From NCBI GenBank assembly GCA_028285495.1, contig JANQPB010000026.1:126001-190000 (forward strand): a stretch of DNA of 64,000 nt, in the 5' to 3' direction. Under the pieces are notes generated by a model. That model saw only the letters and a program-made list of their open reading frames with translations. It searched no databases and was not told the origin of the DNA. This document shows, one piece after another, positions 52,780 to 62,638 of the stretch. The position numbers and the translations under genes were made by a program. Positions within the stretch are counted from its first letter, which is position 1. The number at the start of each line of letters is the position of its first letter. Source of the stretch: Acidimicrobiales bacterium. GTDB taxonomy: Bacteria; Actinomycetota; Acidimicrobiia; Acidimicrobiales; SZUA-35.

Positions 52780-54128
52780 CAGCGGCCCAGCAGCTCGGCC
52801 GCCAGCCGCTCCAGGCCGGTCACCCGGCTTCCCTTGACCAGCACGGCGTCGCCAGACCCCAGCGTCCCGAGCGCGGCGGCGGCGTCGTCGCGGTCGGCCA
52901 CGTGCCTGGCCCGGTCGCCGTACTGGGGGGCGGCGACGGCGATCAGCTCGATGCCGGCCTCGGCCGCCTCCTCCGCGATCGCCAGGTGCTCCCCCGGGCC
53001 CTCGGGACCGAGCTCGGCCATCAGGCCGACGACGGCGAGCCGCCGCTCGGCCGGCAGCTCGGTGAGCGACCGGAACGCGGCCCGCATCGACGTCGGGTTG
53101 GCGTTGTAGGCGTCGTTGATGACCAGCGCCCCGCTCGGTGCCGCCGCCACCTCCATCCGCCACGGTGAGACGGAGGCCGAGCCCAGCCCCTCGATCGCGG
53201 CGTCGAACGGGACCCCGGCGGCCAGCGCCGTCGCCAGGGCCGCGGTGGCGTTGGAGGCCATGTGGGCGCCGCGGACCTCGAGCGTCAGCTCGGCCCGCCG
53301 GCGACCCGGCTCGGTCGGGACGTCCGCCTCCACCACGAAGGTCGGTCGAAGCAGGCGATCGACCCGGACCTCGGACGAGCGGACCGACGGCCGATCGGCT
53401 CCGTCGCCGGTGCCGTAGGTCAGGACCGAGGCATCGGTCCGGGTTGCCATCGCCGCCACCAGCGGGTCGTCGGCATTGAGCACGGCGGTGCCGCCGGTGG
53501 GGAGGGCCTCGACCAGCTCACCCTTGCCGCTGGCGACGTCATCGATCGAGCCGAACAGCTCGGAGTGGACCAGCGCCACCCGGGTCACCACACCGATCGT
53601 CGGTCGGGCGACCTCACACAGCTCGGCGATGTGGCCGAGACCCCGTGCCCCCATCTCGACGATCGTCACCCCCGAGCCCTCCGGGGCGTTGGCCAGCGTG
53701 AGCGGCACACCGAGCTCGTTGTTGAACGAGGCGACCGAGGCCCAGGCCGCGCCGGCGGTCGAGCAGGCGGCGAGGGTGAGGTCCTTGACCGAGGTCTTGC
53801 CGACGCTGCCGGTGATGCCGACGACGGGCCCGGTCAGGCGGCGCCGGGCGATCCGGCCGAGCACGGTGAGCGCCGCTGCGGTGTCGTCGACGACGATCGC
53901 CGGCGCATCGACCGACGGGCCTGGCGGCCGGGACGTCAGGTAGGCGGCCGCCCCGCCGTCGACGGCGGCGGGGACGAACTCGTGACCGTCGCGCTCGGCC
54001 ACGAGGGGGACGAAGAGCCGACCGTCGACCTCACCCCGGCTGTCGATGGCGGCACCGTCCACGGTGCCGTCGGGACCGTGGAGCCGCCCGCCGAGGTCGG
54101 TGGCCAGTGAGGACAGCACGAACTTCAC
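52779..54128 (-). CDS. murF: UDP-N-acetylmuramoyl-tripeptide--D-alanyl-D-alanine ligase
   Basis: A 449-residue Mur ligase. AAIDSRGEVDGRLFVPL in the UDP-binding domain, P-loop GITGSVGKTSVKD at about 104, VEMGARGLGHIAELCEVARP, and INDAYNANPTSMRAAF in the C-terminal part are MurF signatures. It adds D-Ala-D-Ala to the UDP-MurNAc-tripeptide in peptidoglycan synthesis. ATG at 54128. It is divergent from ddl, whose product is its substrate, so the two are probably co-regulated from the 117-base gap. No other mur genes are in view. Confidence 0.94.
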   Translation of the reverse strand: MKFVLSSLATDLGGRLHGPDGTVDGAAIDSRGEVDGRLFVPLVAERDGHEFVPAAVDGGAAAYLTSRPPGPSVDAPAIVVDDTAAALTVLGRIARRRLTGPVVGITGSVGKTSVKDLTLAACSTAGAAWASVASFNNELGVPLTLANAPEGSGVTIVEMGARGLGHIAELCEVARPTIGVVTRVALVHSELFGSIDDVASGKGELVEALPTGGTAVLNADDPLVAAMATRTDASVLTYGTGDGADRPSVRSSEVRVDRLLRPTFVVEADVPTEPGRRRAELTLEVRGAHMASNATAALATALAAGVPFDAAIEGLGSASVSPWRMEVAAAPSGALVINDAYNANPTSMRAAFRSLTELPAERRLAVVGLMAELGPEGPGEHLAIAEEAAEAGIELIAVAAPQYGDRARHVADRDDAAAALGTLGSGDAVLVKGSRVTGLERLAAELLGR

Positions 54129-54245
54129 GTCTCCGGTCTAGCGGCTCCCGCGCTCGGCCCCTCGCCTGCCGCCCCGATCCCCGACCGATCGGCGATCCGG
54201 GCAGGGTGGCCGAGCCGGGGCGGCGGTGGCCACTACGCTGATCCG

Positions 54246-55406
54246 GTGGAATCCGCATCCGACGATCGCATCCGGCTCGTCGTGCTGTTCGGTGGCCAGT
54301 CGGCCGAGCACGACGTGTCCTGCACCACCGCCGCCCACGTGCTCGCCGCCGTCGACCCCGACCGCTACGAGGTCGAGGCCATCGGGATCACCCGCGATGG
54401 CCAGTTCGTCCGGGCCGGAGCGGCCGAGGAGCTGCTGGCCAGCTCGGCCCGCTCGCTCCCTCCCGGGACCACGACCGAGACCGGCGACCCGGGGGGCGAC
54501 GGCGGCGAGCTGGCGCCACTGGTCCCGACCGGGCCGTCGACGGAGCTGATGTCGTCGGTCGGCGCGCTGGCCGAGTCCCACGAGGTCGTCGTGCTGCCCC
54601 TGCTGCACGGCCCGCTCGGCGAGGACGGCACCGTCCAGGGTGTCTGCGAGCTGGCCAACGTCGCCTACGTCGGTGCCGGCGTGCTCGGCTCGGCGGCCAC
54701 GATGGACAAGGTGATGGCCAAGACGATCCTGTCGAGCCACGGCATCCCCCAGACCCGTTGGCGAGGCGTCAACGAGCGTGAGGTCGCCGCCGACGCCAGA
54801 GCCGTGGCCAAGGAGATGGCGGCCGACCTCGGCCTGCCCTGTTTCGTCAAGCCGGCCAACATGGGCTCGTCGGTCGGAGTGTCGAAGGCCGTCGACGTCG
54901 ACGAGATCGAGGCGGCGATGACCGCCGCCCTGCGCTACGACGAGTGGCTGGTGGTCGAGGAGGCGGTCGACGCCCGCGAGATCGAGGTCTCGGTCCTCGG
55001 CAACGAGTCGCTCGAGCTGTCGGTCCCCGGCGAGATCATCCCCGGCGCCGACTTCTACGACTACGAGGACAAGTACGTCGACGGCCGGGCCGAGCTGGTG
55101 ATCCCGGCCGACCTGCCCGAGTCGGTCGTCGAGCGCATCCACGAGCTGTCGGCCGAGGCCTACCGGGCACTGCGGGTCGAGGGGATGGCCAGGGCCGACT
55201 TCCTCTACGAGGAGGGCGGGCGCGGTCCGCTGCTCAACGAGCTGAACACCATCCCGGGCTTCACCCCGATCTCGATGTACCCCAAGCTGTGGGAGGCGTC
55301 CGGCCTGCCCTACCCGGCCCTGATCGACCGGCTCGTCGACCTGGCGATCGAGCGCCATCGCCGCCGCTCGACCAAGCGGATCACGGCTCGAGACCCCCGG
55401 GGCTGA
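54246..55406 (+). CDS. ddl: D-alanine--D-alanine ligase
   Basis: A 386-residue ATP-grasp enzyme. VVLFGGQSAEHDVSCTTAAH is the N-terminal signature, VVVLPLLHGPLGEDGTVQG the second. CFVKPANMGSSVGVSKA is the ATP loop, GADFYDYEDKYVDGRAEL the omega-loop region, and LLNELNTIPGFTPISMYPKL the catalytic end. It joins two D-Ala for MurF. An insertion of about 30 residues near 65-95 (Gly/Thr-rich) is longer than in E. coli DdlB. GTG at 54246. Confidence 0.95.
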   Translation: MESASDDRIRLVVLFGGQSAEHDVSCTTAAHVLAAVDPDRYEVEAIGITRDGQFVRAGAAEELLASSARSLPPGTTTETGDPGGDGGELAPLVPTGPSTELMSSVGALAESHEVVVLPLLHGPLGEDGTVQGVCELANVAYVGAGVLGSAATMDKVMAKTILSSHGIPQTRWRGVNEREVAADARAVAKEMAADLGLPCFVKPANMGSSVGVSKAVDVDEIEAAMTAALRYDEWLVVEEAVDAREIEVSVLGNESLELSVPGEIIPGADFYDYEDKYVDGRAELVIPADLPESVVERIHELSAEAYRALRVEGMARADFLYEEGGRGPLLNELNTIPGFTPISMYPKLWEASGLPYPALIDRLVDLAIERHRRRSTKRITARDPRG

Positions 55407-55437
55407 CCGCCCCGCCGGCGGCCGGCCGACACCGGCG

Positions 55438-57873
55438 CTAGAAGCGCCCCGAGCTGCGCCGGGAACCGATGGCCCGCCCACCCCGCGACCGGGACCTCGG
55501 CCGCGACCGGCCGCCGAACGAGCGACCCCCGCTCGACCGCGAGCCGGCTCTCGGCCGCCGGTGCGATCCGCTCCCGGCCCGGCGGCCGGCCCCACCGAGG
55601 CTCCATCCCGAGCCTCCCGGTATCGAGGACCCCGAGCCGACGGCAACGCCGCGCCGCCGCCGGCGAGCGAGGATCTGCTCCTGGATCCGCAGCGCGTCGT
55701 CGGCGATGTCGGCGGCCAGGTCGATGGCGGCCGCCGGATCGGACGGGAGCGACCGCAGCTGTGCCTCCAGCCGGTCGATCGCCGCCCCGTCGGCGCTGGG
55801 GAACAGCTGCCAGCCGAGCGACCGGCGAGCCCGGGCAACCGCCCGATCGGCCCTGGCGACCTGGCGCTCGGCCTCCCGCCGCATGGCCTCGGCCCGCTCG
55901 TGTTGCGCCGTGGCCTCGTCGAGCAGCCCGTCGATCGCCCGCCCCATCTCCTCGGCCAGCTCGACGATCTGGAGGTGGTTCGGCTTCGGTCGACCCAGCT
56001 CCGATCGCAGGCCGTCGACCGCCGCCGTCAGCCCGTGCTGGCGGCGGATCACGTCGTCGCTCAGGTCGGCCCGGAGGCGGGTGATCGTGCCCGCCAGTTG
56101 CCGCAGCTCGCCCTGGACCTGGGCGAGCGCAGCCGGCGCCTCGACCAGCGACCGCTCGAGGTCAACGACCAGGTCGTCGACCTCGTCGAGCAGCCCATCG
56201 GCCGCGATCAGATCGAGACCGGCCCGTTCGAGGCGTCGACCGGCATCGTCGAAGCGCTGGGCCGGCAGCAAGTCGTTCATGACGACCTGCCGATGCTCGT
56301 CGACCCGTTCGAGCGCCTCGACGGCCCGCTGCGGATGATCGGCGGCCCAGCGCCAGGAGTCGGCGGCGTGCACTGCGGTGGCGGCCGACAACTGTCGGCG
56401 GACCTCGTCGACGCGGTGCAGCTCGTGGTCGGCCGCCTCCGCCAGCTGCCGCTGCCACGCCTGCAGGGACGGACCGCGGTCGGGCAGCACCTCGAGGTCG
56501 TGGGCGATGGCGAACAGTGCCGCCTCGGCCCCCTCGATCCGCTCGGACAGCACGAGCAGGTCGACCTCGAGCAGCGGGACGGCCTCCTTGACCTCGGCCA
56601 CCGCAGCCTGGACGTCGGTCAGCCCGGCCCTGGCCGCCTCGACGTTCCAGCCGTCGCCGGCCCGGCCGTTGGCCAGCTTCCGGACCTCGGGCAGCTCGTT
56701 GGCCAGGACCTCCGCCTTCGCCGGCACCGCCACCTCCAGGTGGTCGAGGTGGGCGCCGAGGGCGGCCAGCTCGTCGAGCTCCTCGCCGTGGGCGGCCAGC
56801 GCCCTCGACAGCTGGCTGACGTGCCCGGCGGCCCGCTCGACCGCGGTGCGATCGGCCCCGCCGACCCCGTCCGGCAGGGTCTGGTGCAACAGCCCGGCGG
56901 CCCGATCGGTGGCCGCAGCCGCGGTCTCGACGCCCCGGATGCCGGTGACGATCTCGGTCCGGGTCAGGCCGGCGCTGGTCCGTCGCCAGCCGTCGGCCTG
57001 ATCGAGGAGCTGGCGGTGCCGCTCACGGATGACGCCGAGGCGGGCGATCGCCGGCTCGACCCGGCGCCGCAGGCCGTCCCTGGCCCTGGCCAGCTTCCGT
57101 TGCCGCTGCACGCCGAAGACGGCGGCACCGCAGGCTCCGAGGCCGAGGATCGCGCCACCGACCGCCAACGGCGACCGTCCGCCACCGGCGTCGGTGGTCT
57201 CGGCCGAGGCATCGTCGACCGGTTCGGGTGTCGGCTCGGAGCCGACGGTCGGGGCCGGGAGGACGGTGACCTGCCCCTCGTCCGGCTCGGTCGTCGTCGT
57301 GGTCGACGTCGGGTCCGGCAGCGCAGCGACCCCGGTCGCCATCTCGTCGAGGGCCGCGACCAGGCCACCCGTCAGGTCACCGGCCGACAGCGGCGGTCCC
57401 ATCACGTCGGCCCGGAGCCGGGCGGCGTCGGGAACGGCGACGACCCACAGCCCGCCGAGGAGGACGTCCGAGAGACCGTCACCGACCGAGAGCCCGAGCA
57501 CGGCCACCTCGTCGGCGATCCCGCCATCGGGATCGCCGAAGCACTCGATCACGAGCTCGTCGACGGCCCGCATCAGATCGGCGCCCGGCACGACGTCCCA
57601 GACCCGGACCACGATCCTGGCGTCGAGGCCGAGCCGGTCGACGTCGATGGCGGCCGCCGCCGCCTCGACCGCGGCGACGTCGACGGCGCCAGACGTGTCG
57701 ACCACTGCGGCGTCGCACTCGAGCGGGTCGATCGCCGCCCCGGCCGGACGGACCCGGACGATGAGTTGCGGGGTGACGGCGACGGCGACAGCGACCGCGA
57801 TGAGGGCGACCTTGGCGGCGAGCACCGGTGCGACCCGGCGGTGATCGTTTGGAGGACCTGTTCGAGACATCAT
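55438..57873 (-). CDS. TPM-domain-like secreted/membrane protein with long coiled coil
   Basis: About 811 residues. A signal or membrane segment (VALIAVAVAVAVTPQLIVRV) is followed by a TPM/YgcG-like extracytoplasmic domain (residues about 50-190, with IVVRVWDVVPGADLMRAVDE and VLGLSVGDG). A Pro/Thr linker, a membrane span (LAVGGAILGLGACGAAVFGV) and then about 450 residues of helical coiled coil come next. The tail is rich in Gly, Ser and Arg (GGRSFGGRSRPRSRSR). TPM proteins are linked to membrane protein turnover or photosystem repair; here the role is unknown. ATG at 57873 or 57870. Convergent with ddl. Confidence 0.7.
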   Translation of the reverse strand: MMSRTGPPNDHRRVAPVLAAKVALIAVAVAVAVTPQLIVRVRPAGAAIDPLECDAAVVDTSGAVDVAAVEAAAAAIDVDRLGLDARIVVRVWDVVPGADLMRAVDELVIECFGDPDGGIADEVAVLGLSVGDGLSDVLLGGLWVVAVPDAARLRADVMGPPLSAGDLTGGLVAALDEMATGVAALPDPTSTTTTTEPDEGQVTVLPAPTVGSEPTPEPVDDASAETTDAGGGRSPLAVGGAILGLGACGAAVFGVQRQRKLARARDGLRRRVEPAIARLGVIRERHRQLLDQADGWRRTSAGLTRTEIVTGIRGVETAAAATDRAAGLLHQTLPDGVGGADRTAVERAAGHVSQLSRALAAHGEELDELAALGAHLDHLEVAVPAKAEVLANELPEVRKLANGRAGDGWNVEAARAGLTDVQAAVAEVKEAVPLLEVDLLVLSERIEGAEAALFAIAHDLEVLPDRGPSLQAWQRQLAEAADHELHRVDEVRRQLSAATAVHAADSWRWAADHPQRAVEALERVDEHRQVVMNDLLPAQRFDDAGRRLERAGLDLIAADGLLDEVDDLVVDLERSLVEAPAALAQVQGELRQLAGTITRLRADLSDDVIRRQHGLTAAVDGLRSELGRPKPNHLQIVELAEEMGRAIDGLLDEATAQHERAEAMRREAERQVARADRAVARARRSLGWQLFPSADGAAIDRLEAQLRSLPSDPAAAIDLAADIADDALRIQEQILARRRRRGVAVGSGSSIPGGSGWSLGGAGRRAGSGSHRRPRAGSRSSGGRSFGGRSRPRSRSRGGRAIGSRRSSGRF

Positions 57874-57916
57874 CGGATCGGGTCGCCGCTCCGATCGAAG
57901 GCGATCGGCCCGGTGC

Positions 57917-58546
57917 TCACCGGTCGACGCCGCCCGCCAGGGTCCCCTGGCCGAGCCCACCCGCCTGACCGACCAGAACGGCTTCGAGAAAAGATAACAA
58001 CGTCCGCCGCAGTCGGGCGGCCACCCGCAGGTCGAGGTCGAGCCCGACCGCTCGCAACACCTCGGCGTCGGACACGACCCCGGTGACCACGGCATAGCTC
58101 GACAGCAGCACCATCTGGGGGTCACCCGGCCGGAACCGACCGGCCTCCATGCCCCGGGCGAGGAAGTCGACGGCCCGGTCGACCAGCGGCTGGAGGGCCT
58201 CCGATGCCGTCTCCGACCACGGCGGACCGAGCCGGTTGACCTCACGGAGCAGACCGACGAGGTCGGGCCGCCTGACGGCGAGGGCGAAGCTGGCCCGGAC
58301 GACGGCGACCACCCGTTCCCAGCCGTCGTCGGCCGGCTCGACGGCGGCGGCCAGGGCCTCGGTCAGCTCCCGGGCCCCGGTGGCCAGCACCTCGGCCACC
58401 AGACCGTCCTTCGACCCGAAGTGGTACAGGATCGTCTGCTTCGTGACCCCCAGCTCGGCCGCGAGCCCGTCGAGCGACGTGGCGGCGACGCCCCGCTCGG
58501 CGAAGGCGGCGCTGGCGGCCGCGATGGCTCTATGCTTGGTGGCCAC
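57917..58546 (-). CDS. TetR-family transcriptional repressor
   Basis: A 209-residue TetR regulator: AIAAASAAFAERGVAATSLD and LAAELGVTKQTILYHFGSKD form the helix-turn-helix. The ligand domain follows (WERVVAVVRASFALAVRRPD). GTG/ATG at 58546. A perfect dyad TACCA-AA-TGGTA (58548-58559) touches its start and lies in front of the divergent reductase-HAD gene. The regulator therefore probably controls itself and the lipid-type row at 58639-63538, responding perhaps to an acyl compound. Confidence 0.88.
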   Translation of the reverse strand: MATKHRAIAAASAAFAERGVAATSLDGLAAELGVTKQTILYHFGSKDGLVAEVLATGARELTEALAAAVEPADDGWERVVAVVRASFALAVRRPDLVGLLREVNRLGPPWSETASEALQPLVDRAVDFLARGMEAGRFRPGDPQMVLLSSYAVVTGVVSDAEVLRAVGLDLDLRVAARLRRTLLSFLEAVLVGQAGGLGQGTLAGGVDR

Positions 58547-58547
58547 T

Positions 58548-58559
58548 TACCAAATGGTA
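58548..58559. promoter_or_regulatory. TetR operator candidate
   Basis: TACCA-AA-TGGTA, a perfect 5-bp dyad with two central bases, immediately upstream of the TetR gene and 80 bases before the divergent gene. It is AT-rich against its surroundings. Confidence 0.55.
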
Positions 58560-58638
58560 GACAACTCCGAGGCGGTTCCCGAGACCGCCGCTGCCCCGTG
58601 ATGCCGACCGCCCCGACCCGAGAGGCCCCCGTTCGCCC

Positions 58639-60975
58639 ATGATCTCCGAGCAGCTCGCCGGCAAGCGCATCGCCATCACCGGCTCGACCGGCTTCCTCGG
58701 CACGGCCCTGGTCGAGCGGCTCCTCCGGCAGGTGCCCGACTGCCACCTCGTGCTCCTCATCCGGCCGGGCCGGCGCTCGAACCCCGACCAGCGGGCCAGG
58801 CGCGAGATCTTCCGCAACGACGCCTTCAGCCGCCTGCTCGGCGAGCTGGGCAAGGATCAGTTCTGGGAGGAGGTCGATCGCCGGGTGACCGTGATCGCCG
58901 GCGACGTCGGGACCGACGGCCTCGGCCTCGACGCCGACGGCGCCCGCGCGTTCGCCGACTGCGACGTGGTGATCCACTCGGCGGCCACCGTCAGCTTCGA
59001 CGCCCCGCTCGACGGCGCGGTCGAGGTCAACCTGCTCGGTCCGACCCGGATCGTGCAGACGCTGCACGAGCTCGGTGCGGCGCCGCACCTGGTGGCGGTC
59101 TCGACCTGCTACGTGGCCGGCAACCGACGGGGCAGCGCCCCCGAGCAGCTGCTGAGCGACAGCCCGTTCCACATCGACGTCGACTGGCGGGCCGAGGTCA
59201 AGGCGGCCAGGCGGACCCGGGCCGACTTCGACGCCGAGTCCCGCTCGGCCGAGCGCCTGGAGCAGTTCCGGGCCGATGCCCGCCACGAGCTCGGCGCCGC
59301 CGGCACGCCGCTGCTGTCGGCCAAGACCGAGCAGCTCCGCCAGCGCTGGGTGTCCGAGCAGCTGGTCGAGGCGGGCCGGGCCAGGGCCGCCTCCCTCGGT
59401 TGGCCCGACGCCTACGCCTACACCAAGGCCCTCGGCGAGCGGGCACTCGACGAGTCCAGGGGCGACGTGCCGGTCTCGATCGTGCGGCCGTCGATCATCG
59501 AGTCGGCCTGGGCCGAGCCCCGGCCCGGTTGGATCAAGGGCTTCCGCATGGCCGAGCCCATCATCATCAGCTACGCCAGGGGCCTGCTGAAGGAGTTCCC
59601 CGGCGTGCCCGAGGGCGTGATCGACGTGATCCCCGTCGACCTCGTGGTGGCCTCGATCATCGCCGTGGCGGCCAAGGGTGCGGCCAGCGATGGTTCGATC
59701 GAGATCACCCAGGTCGCCTCGGGGACCCGCAACCCGCTGCACTACCGCCGCCTCGTCGACCTCGTGTCGACCTGGTTCACCGAGAACCCGCTGTACGACC
59801 GCAAGGGCCAGCCGATCTCGGTCCCCGAGTGGTCGTTCCCGGGGCGTGGTGCGGTCGAGCGGCAGCTCGAACGGGTCCAGAAGAACCTCGACCGGGCCGA
59901 CAAGGCGCTGAAGCTCCTCCCCCTCCGGGGCCGCCAGGCGATGATCAACGCCGAGGTCGAGGACCGGCGAGAGCAGGTCAGCCGGGCCATGGGCTACGTC
60001 AAGATCTACGGCGCCTACGCCGAGTGCGAGGCCCTCTACGGCGTCGACAACCTCCTGGCCCTCCAGGACTCGCTCGACGACGGTGACAAGGAGCCCTTCG
60101 CCTGCGACCCGGCGATCGTCGACTGGTCGCACTACGTCCGCGAGGTCCACCTGCCGTCGGTCGTCGAGCACGCCAGGGTCAAGACCACCGGCGAGCGCTC
60201 CGACCCCGACGCCCGCACCCGCCGGCTCCGGGCCAGGGTGCTGGCCCCCGAGCGCCACCTGGCGGCATTCGACCTGGAGAACACGATCATCGCCTCCAAC
60301 GTGGTGTTCAGCTACGCCTGGCTGGCCACCCGCAACCTGCCGCCCCGGGACCGGATGCGGTTCACCATCAAGACCCTCGGCGAGGCCCCCGGCCTGCTGG
60401 CCCTCGACCAGCGGGACCGCACCGACTTCCTCCGCCACTTCTACCGCCGCTACGACGGGGCCTCGGTGGCCGAGATGGACCGGCTCGGCCAGGAGCTGCT
60501 GGCCGACCACATCCTGACCAAGGCCTTTCCCGCCGCCTTGCGTCGGGTGCGCGAGCATCGGCGGATGGGTCACCGGACGGTGCTGATCACCGGCGCCCTC
60601 GACATCGTGGTCAAGCCACTGGGGCCGCTGTTCGACGACGTGATCTGCTCCGAGATGTCGCAGCTGGAGGGCCGCTACACCGGCGAGCTGCTGGCCGTGC
60701 CACCCACCGGCGAGGTCAGGGCCCAGGCCCTGCGCGACTTCGCCGACGCCAACGGGTTCGACCTGGCCGAGTCGGTGGCCTACGCCGACTCCTCGTCGGA
60801 TCTCCCGCTGCTCGACGCCGTCGGCTTCCCGGTCGCCGTCAACCCCGAGACCCGGCTGGCGTCGATGGCGGCCAAGCGGGGCTGGCTGATCGAGAACTGG
60901 TCGAAGGCCGGCGCGGGCACCGACAAGTGGCTCCCGCTCGGCCCCCTCCCCACCCCCAGGAAGAGTCGCAGGTAG
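58639..60975 (+). CDS. fatty acyl-CoA reductase-like SDR fused to a HAD-IB hydrolase
   Basis: A 778-residue two-domain protein. The N-terminal extended SDR (about 1-480) has RIAITGSTGFLGTALVERLL, VVIHSAATVSFD, VAVSTCYVAGN, and the active-site YAYTKALGE; this layout matches fatty acyl-CoA reductases. The C-terminal HAD-IB part (about 540-770) has AAFDLENTIIASN (first Asp, then Glu in place of the usual second Asp), VLITGALDIVVKPL and YADSSSDLPLLDAVG. Similar fusions occur in mycobacteria and relatives. Likely role: reduction or processing of acyl chains in lipid synthesis (inference). ATG at 58639. Confidence 0.85.
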   Translation: MISEQLAGKRIAITGSTGFLGTALVERLLRQVPDCHLVLLIRPGRRSNPDQRARREIFRNDAFSRLLGELGKDQFWEEVDRRVTVIAGDVGTDGLGLDADGARAFADCDVVIHSAATVSFDAPLDGAVEVNLLGPTRIVQTLHELGAAPHLVAVSTCYVAGNRRGSAPEQLLSDSPFHIDVDWRAEVKAARRTRADFDAESRSAERLEQFRADARHELGAAGTPLLSAKTEQLRQRWVSEQLVEAGRARAASLGWPDAYAYTKALGERALDESRGDVPVSIVRPSIIESAWAEPRPGWIKGFRMAEPIIISYARGLLKEFPGVPEGVIDVIPVDLVVASIIAVAAKGAASDGSIEITQVASGTRNPLHYRRLVDLVSTWFTENPLYDRKGQPISVPEWSFPGRGAVERQLERVQKNLDRADKALKLLPLRGRQAMINAEVEDRREQVSRAMGYVKIYGAYAECEALYGVDNLLALQDSLDDGDKEPFACDPAIVDWSHYVREVHLPSVVEHARVKTTGERSDPDARTRRLRARVLAPERHLAAFDLENTIIASNVVFSYAWLATRNLPPRDRMRFTIKTLGEAPGLLALDQRDRTDFLRHFYRRYDGASVAEMDRLGQELLADHILTKAFPAALRRVREHRRMGHRTVLITGALDIVVKPLGPLFDDVICSEMSQLEGRYTGELLAVPPTGEVRAQALRDFADANGFDLAESVAYADSSSDLPLLDAVGFPVAVNPETRLASMAAKRGWLIENWSKAGAGTDKWLPLGPLPTPRKSRR

Positions 60976-60988
60976 ACAGGCAGAGGAC

Positions 60989-62620
60989 GTGAGGAAGAAG
61001 AGCGAGCCAACCAACAACCCACGCCCGGGCTTCGTGCTCGAGGTCGATCGCCAGACCCCGCCCATCCTGTTCCACCACGGGGAGGGGTTCCGTCTCGAGA
61101 AGCTGCCGATCGGTCGGAGCCGGGTGATCTACCCGGCCGAGCCGCTCCGAGGCCTCGACGATCCGGACGAGGCCATTCGCGAGGCCCTGCTCAACCCGAT
61201 CGACGAGGATCCGCTCCCCTCGCTGCTCCACCCGGGCATGAAGTTGACGATCGCCTTCGACGACCTGTCGCTCCCGCTCCCGCCGATGCAGCGGCCCGAC
61301 GTGCGCCAGCGGATCATCGAGGCGGTCCTCGACCTGGCGGCCGAGGCCGGCGTCGACGACGTGCACCTCATCGCCGCCCTCGCCCTGCACCGACGGATGA
61401 CCGAGCCGGAGCTGCGGCACGCCGTCGGCGATCGGGTCTACGAGGCCTTCGCCCCCCACGGCCTGCTCTACAACCACGACGCCGAGGACCCGGATGGGAT
61501 GGTCATCCTCGGCCACACCGACAAGGGCGAAGCCGTCCAGATGAGCCGGCGAGCGGCCGAGAGCGACCTCGTCGTCTACGTCAACATCAACCTGGTGTCG
61601 ATGGACGGTGGCTGGAAGAGCACGGCCACGGGGCTCTCCGGCTACCAGGGGGTCAAGGCCCACCACAACGTGCACACCATGCGGCACTCCACGTCGTTCA
61701 TGGACCAGGACAACTCCGAGCTGCACCGGTCGAACTGGCGCCAGGGCGACATCATCAAGCATCACGGGCCCCGGATCTTCCAGATCGAGTCGACGCTCAA
61801 CACCAACACGTTCGGCCACGACGGCCCCATGGCCATGCTCCAGAAGCGGGAGTGGGAGTGGTCGATGGTCGACCGGGCGTCGTTCGCCACCATGCAGGCC
61901 GGCCTGAAGCGCATGTCACCCCGGGCCAGGCGGATGGCGTTCCACTCGTGGCGGGCCCCCTACGACATCACGTCGGTCCAGGCCGGCGAGGTCGAGGCCG
62001 TGCACCGCAAGACCACCGAGATGGTCTACAAGCAGCACCTCGTGCCGGTGGAGGGCCAGACCGACGTCGTGACGATGGGGCTCCCCTACCTGACGCCCTA
62101 CAACGTGAACTCGATCATGAACCCGATCCTGGTCATGGTCCAGGGCCTCGGGTACTTCTTCAACCTGTACCGGGGCCGGCCGGTCGTGCGGGAGGGCGGG
62201 GTGCTCATCATGAGCCACCCGACCCCGTGGGAGTTCCACCCGGTCCACCACCCGAGCTACATCGACTTCTTCGAGCAGGTCCTGGCCGACACCACCGACC
62301 CGGTGGAGATCGAGGAGCGGTACGAGAAGCAGTTCGCGGAGGACGAGTGGTACCGGCACCTGTACCGCACCAGCTACGCCTACCACGGCGTGCACCCCTT
62401 CTACATGTGGTACTGGGGATCGCACGCCATGCAGCACCTCGGGCAGGTCATCGTGGTCGGGGGTGAGGAGCGGGCGGTCCGCCGCCTCGGCTTCAAGCCG
62501 GCGTCGACGCTGTCGGATGCGCTGGAGATGGCAACCGACGTGGTCGGATCGAAGCCATCGATCACCCACCTCCACAATCCGCCGATCCTGATGGCCGACG
62601 TCAGCGCCGGATCGGCCTGA
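60989..62620 (+). CDS. LarA-like (DUF2088) protein
   Basis: A 543-residue protein. The part around residues 85-130 (KLTIAFDDLSLPLPPMQRPD, IIEAVLDLAAEAGV) resembles the N-terminal domain of nickel-pincer lactate racemase (DDxSRPTP motif), here changed to DDLSLPLP. Later segments with several His (YQGVKAHHNVHTMRHSTSFM) are not LarA-standard. The true substrate is unknown, and lactate racemase activity should not be assumed. GTG at 60989 lies 13 bases past the reductase stop with CAGAGGA as ribosome site, so both are in one operon. Confidence 0.7.
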   Translation: MRKKSEPTNNPRPGFVLEVDRQTPPILFHHGEGFRLEKLPIGRSRVIYPAEPLRGLDDPDEAIREALLNPIDEDPLPSLLHPGMKLTIAFDDLSLPLPPMQRPDVRQRIIEAVLDLAAEAGVDDVHLIAALALHRRMTEPELRHAVGDRVYEAFAPHGLLYNHDAEDPDGMVILGHTDKGEAVQMSRRAAESDLVVYVNINLVSMDGGWKSTATGLSGYQGVKAHHNVHTMRHSTSFMDQDNSELHRSNWRQGDIIKHHGPRIFQIESTLNTNTFGHDGPMAMLQKREWEWSMVDRASFATMQAGLKRMSPRARRMAFHSWRAPYDITSVQAGEVEAVHRKTTEMVYKQHLVPVEGQTDVVTMGLPYLTPYNVNSIMNPILVMVQGLGYFFNLYRGRPVVREGGVLIMSHPTPWEFHPVHHPSYIDFFEQVLADTTDPVEIEERYEKQFAEDEWYRHLYRTSYAYHGVHPFYMWYWGSHAMQHLGQVIVVGGEERAVRRLGFKPASTLSDALEMATDVVGSKPSITHLHNPPILMADVSAGSA

Positions 62621-62638
62621 CCGGGGAAGGGGGAGATC

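Noticed and set aside
60989..62620. Lactate racemase annotation
   Set aside because: The key motif is altered and no cofactor genes are in view; only a LarA-like label is justified.
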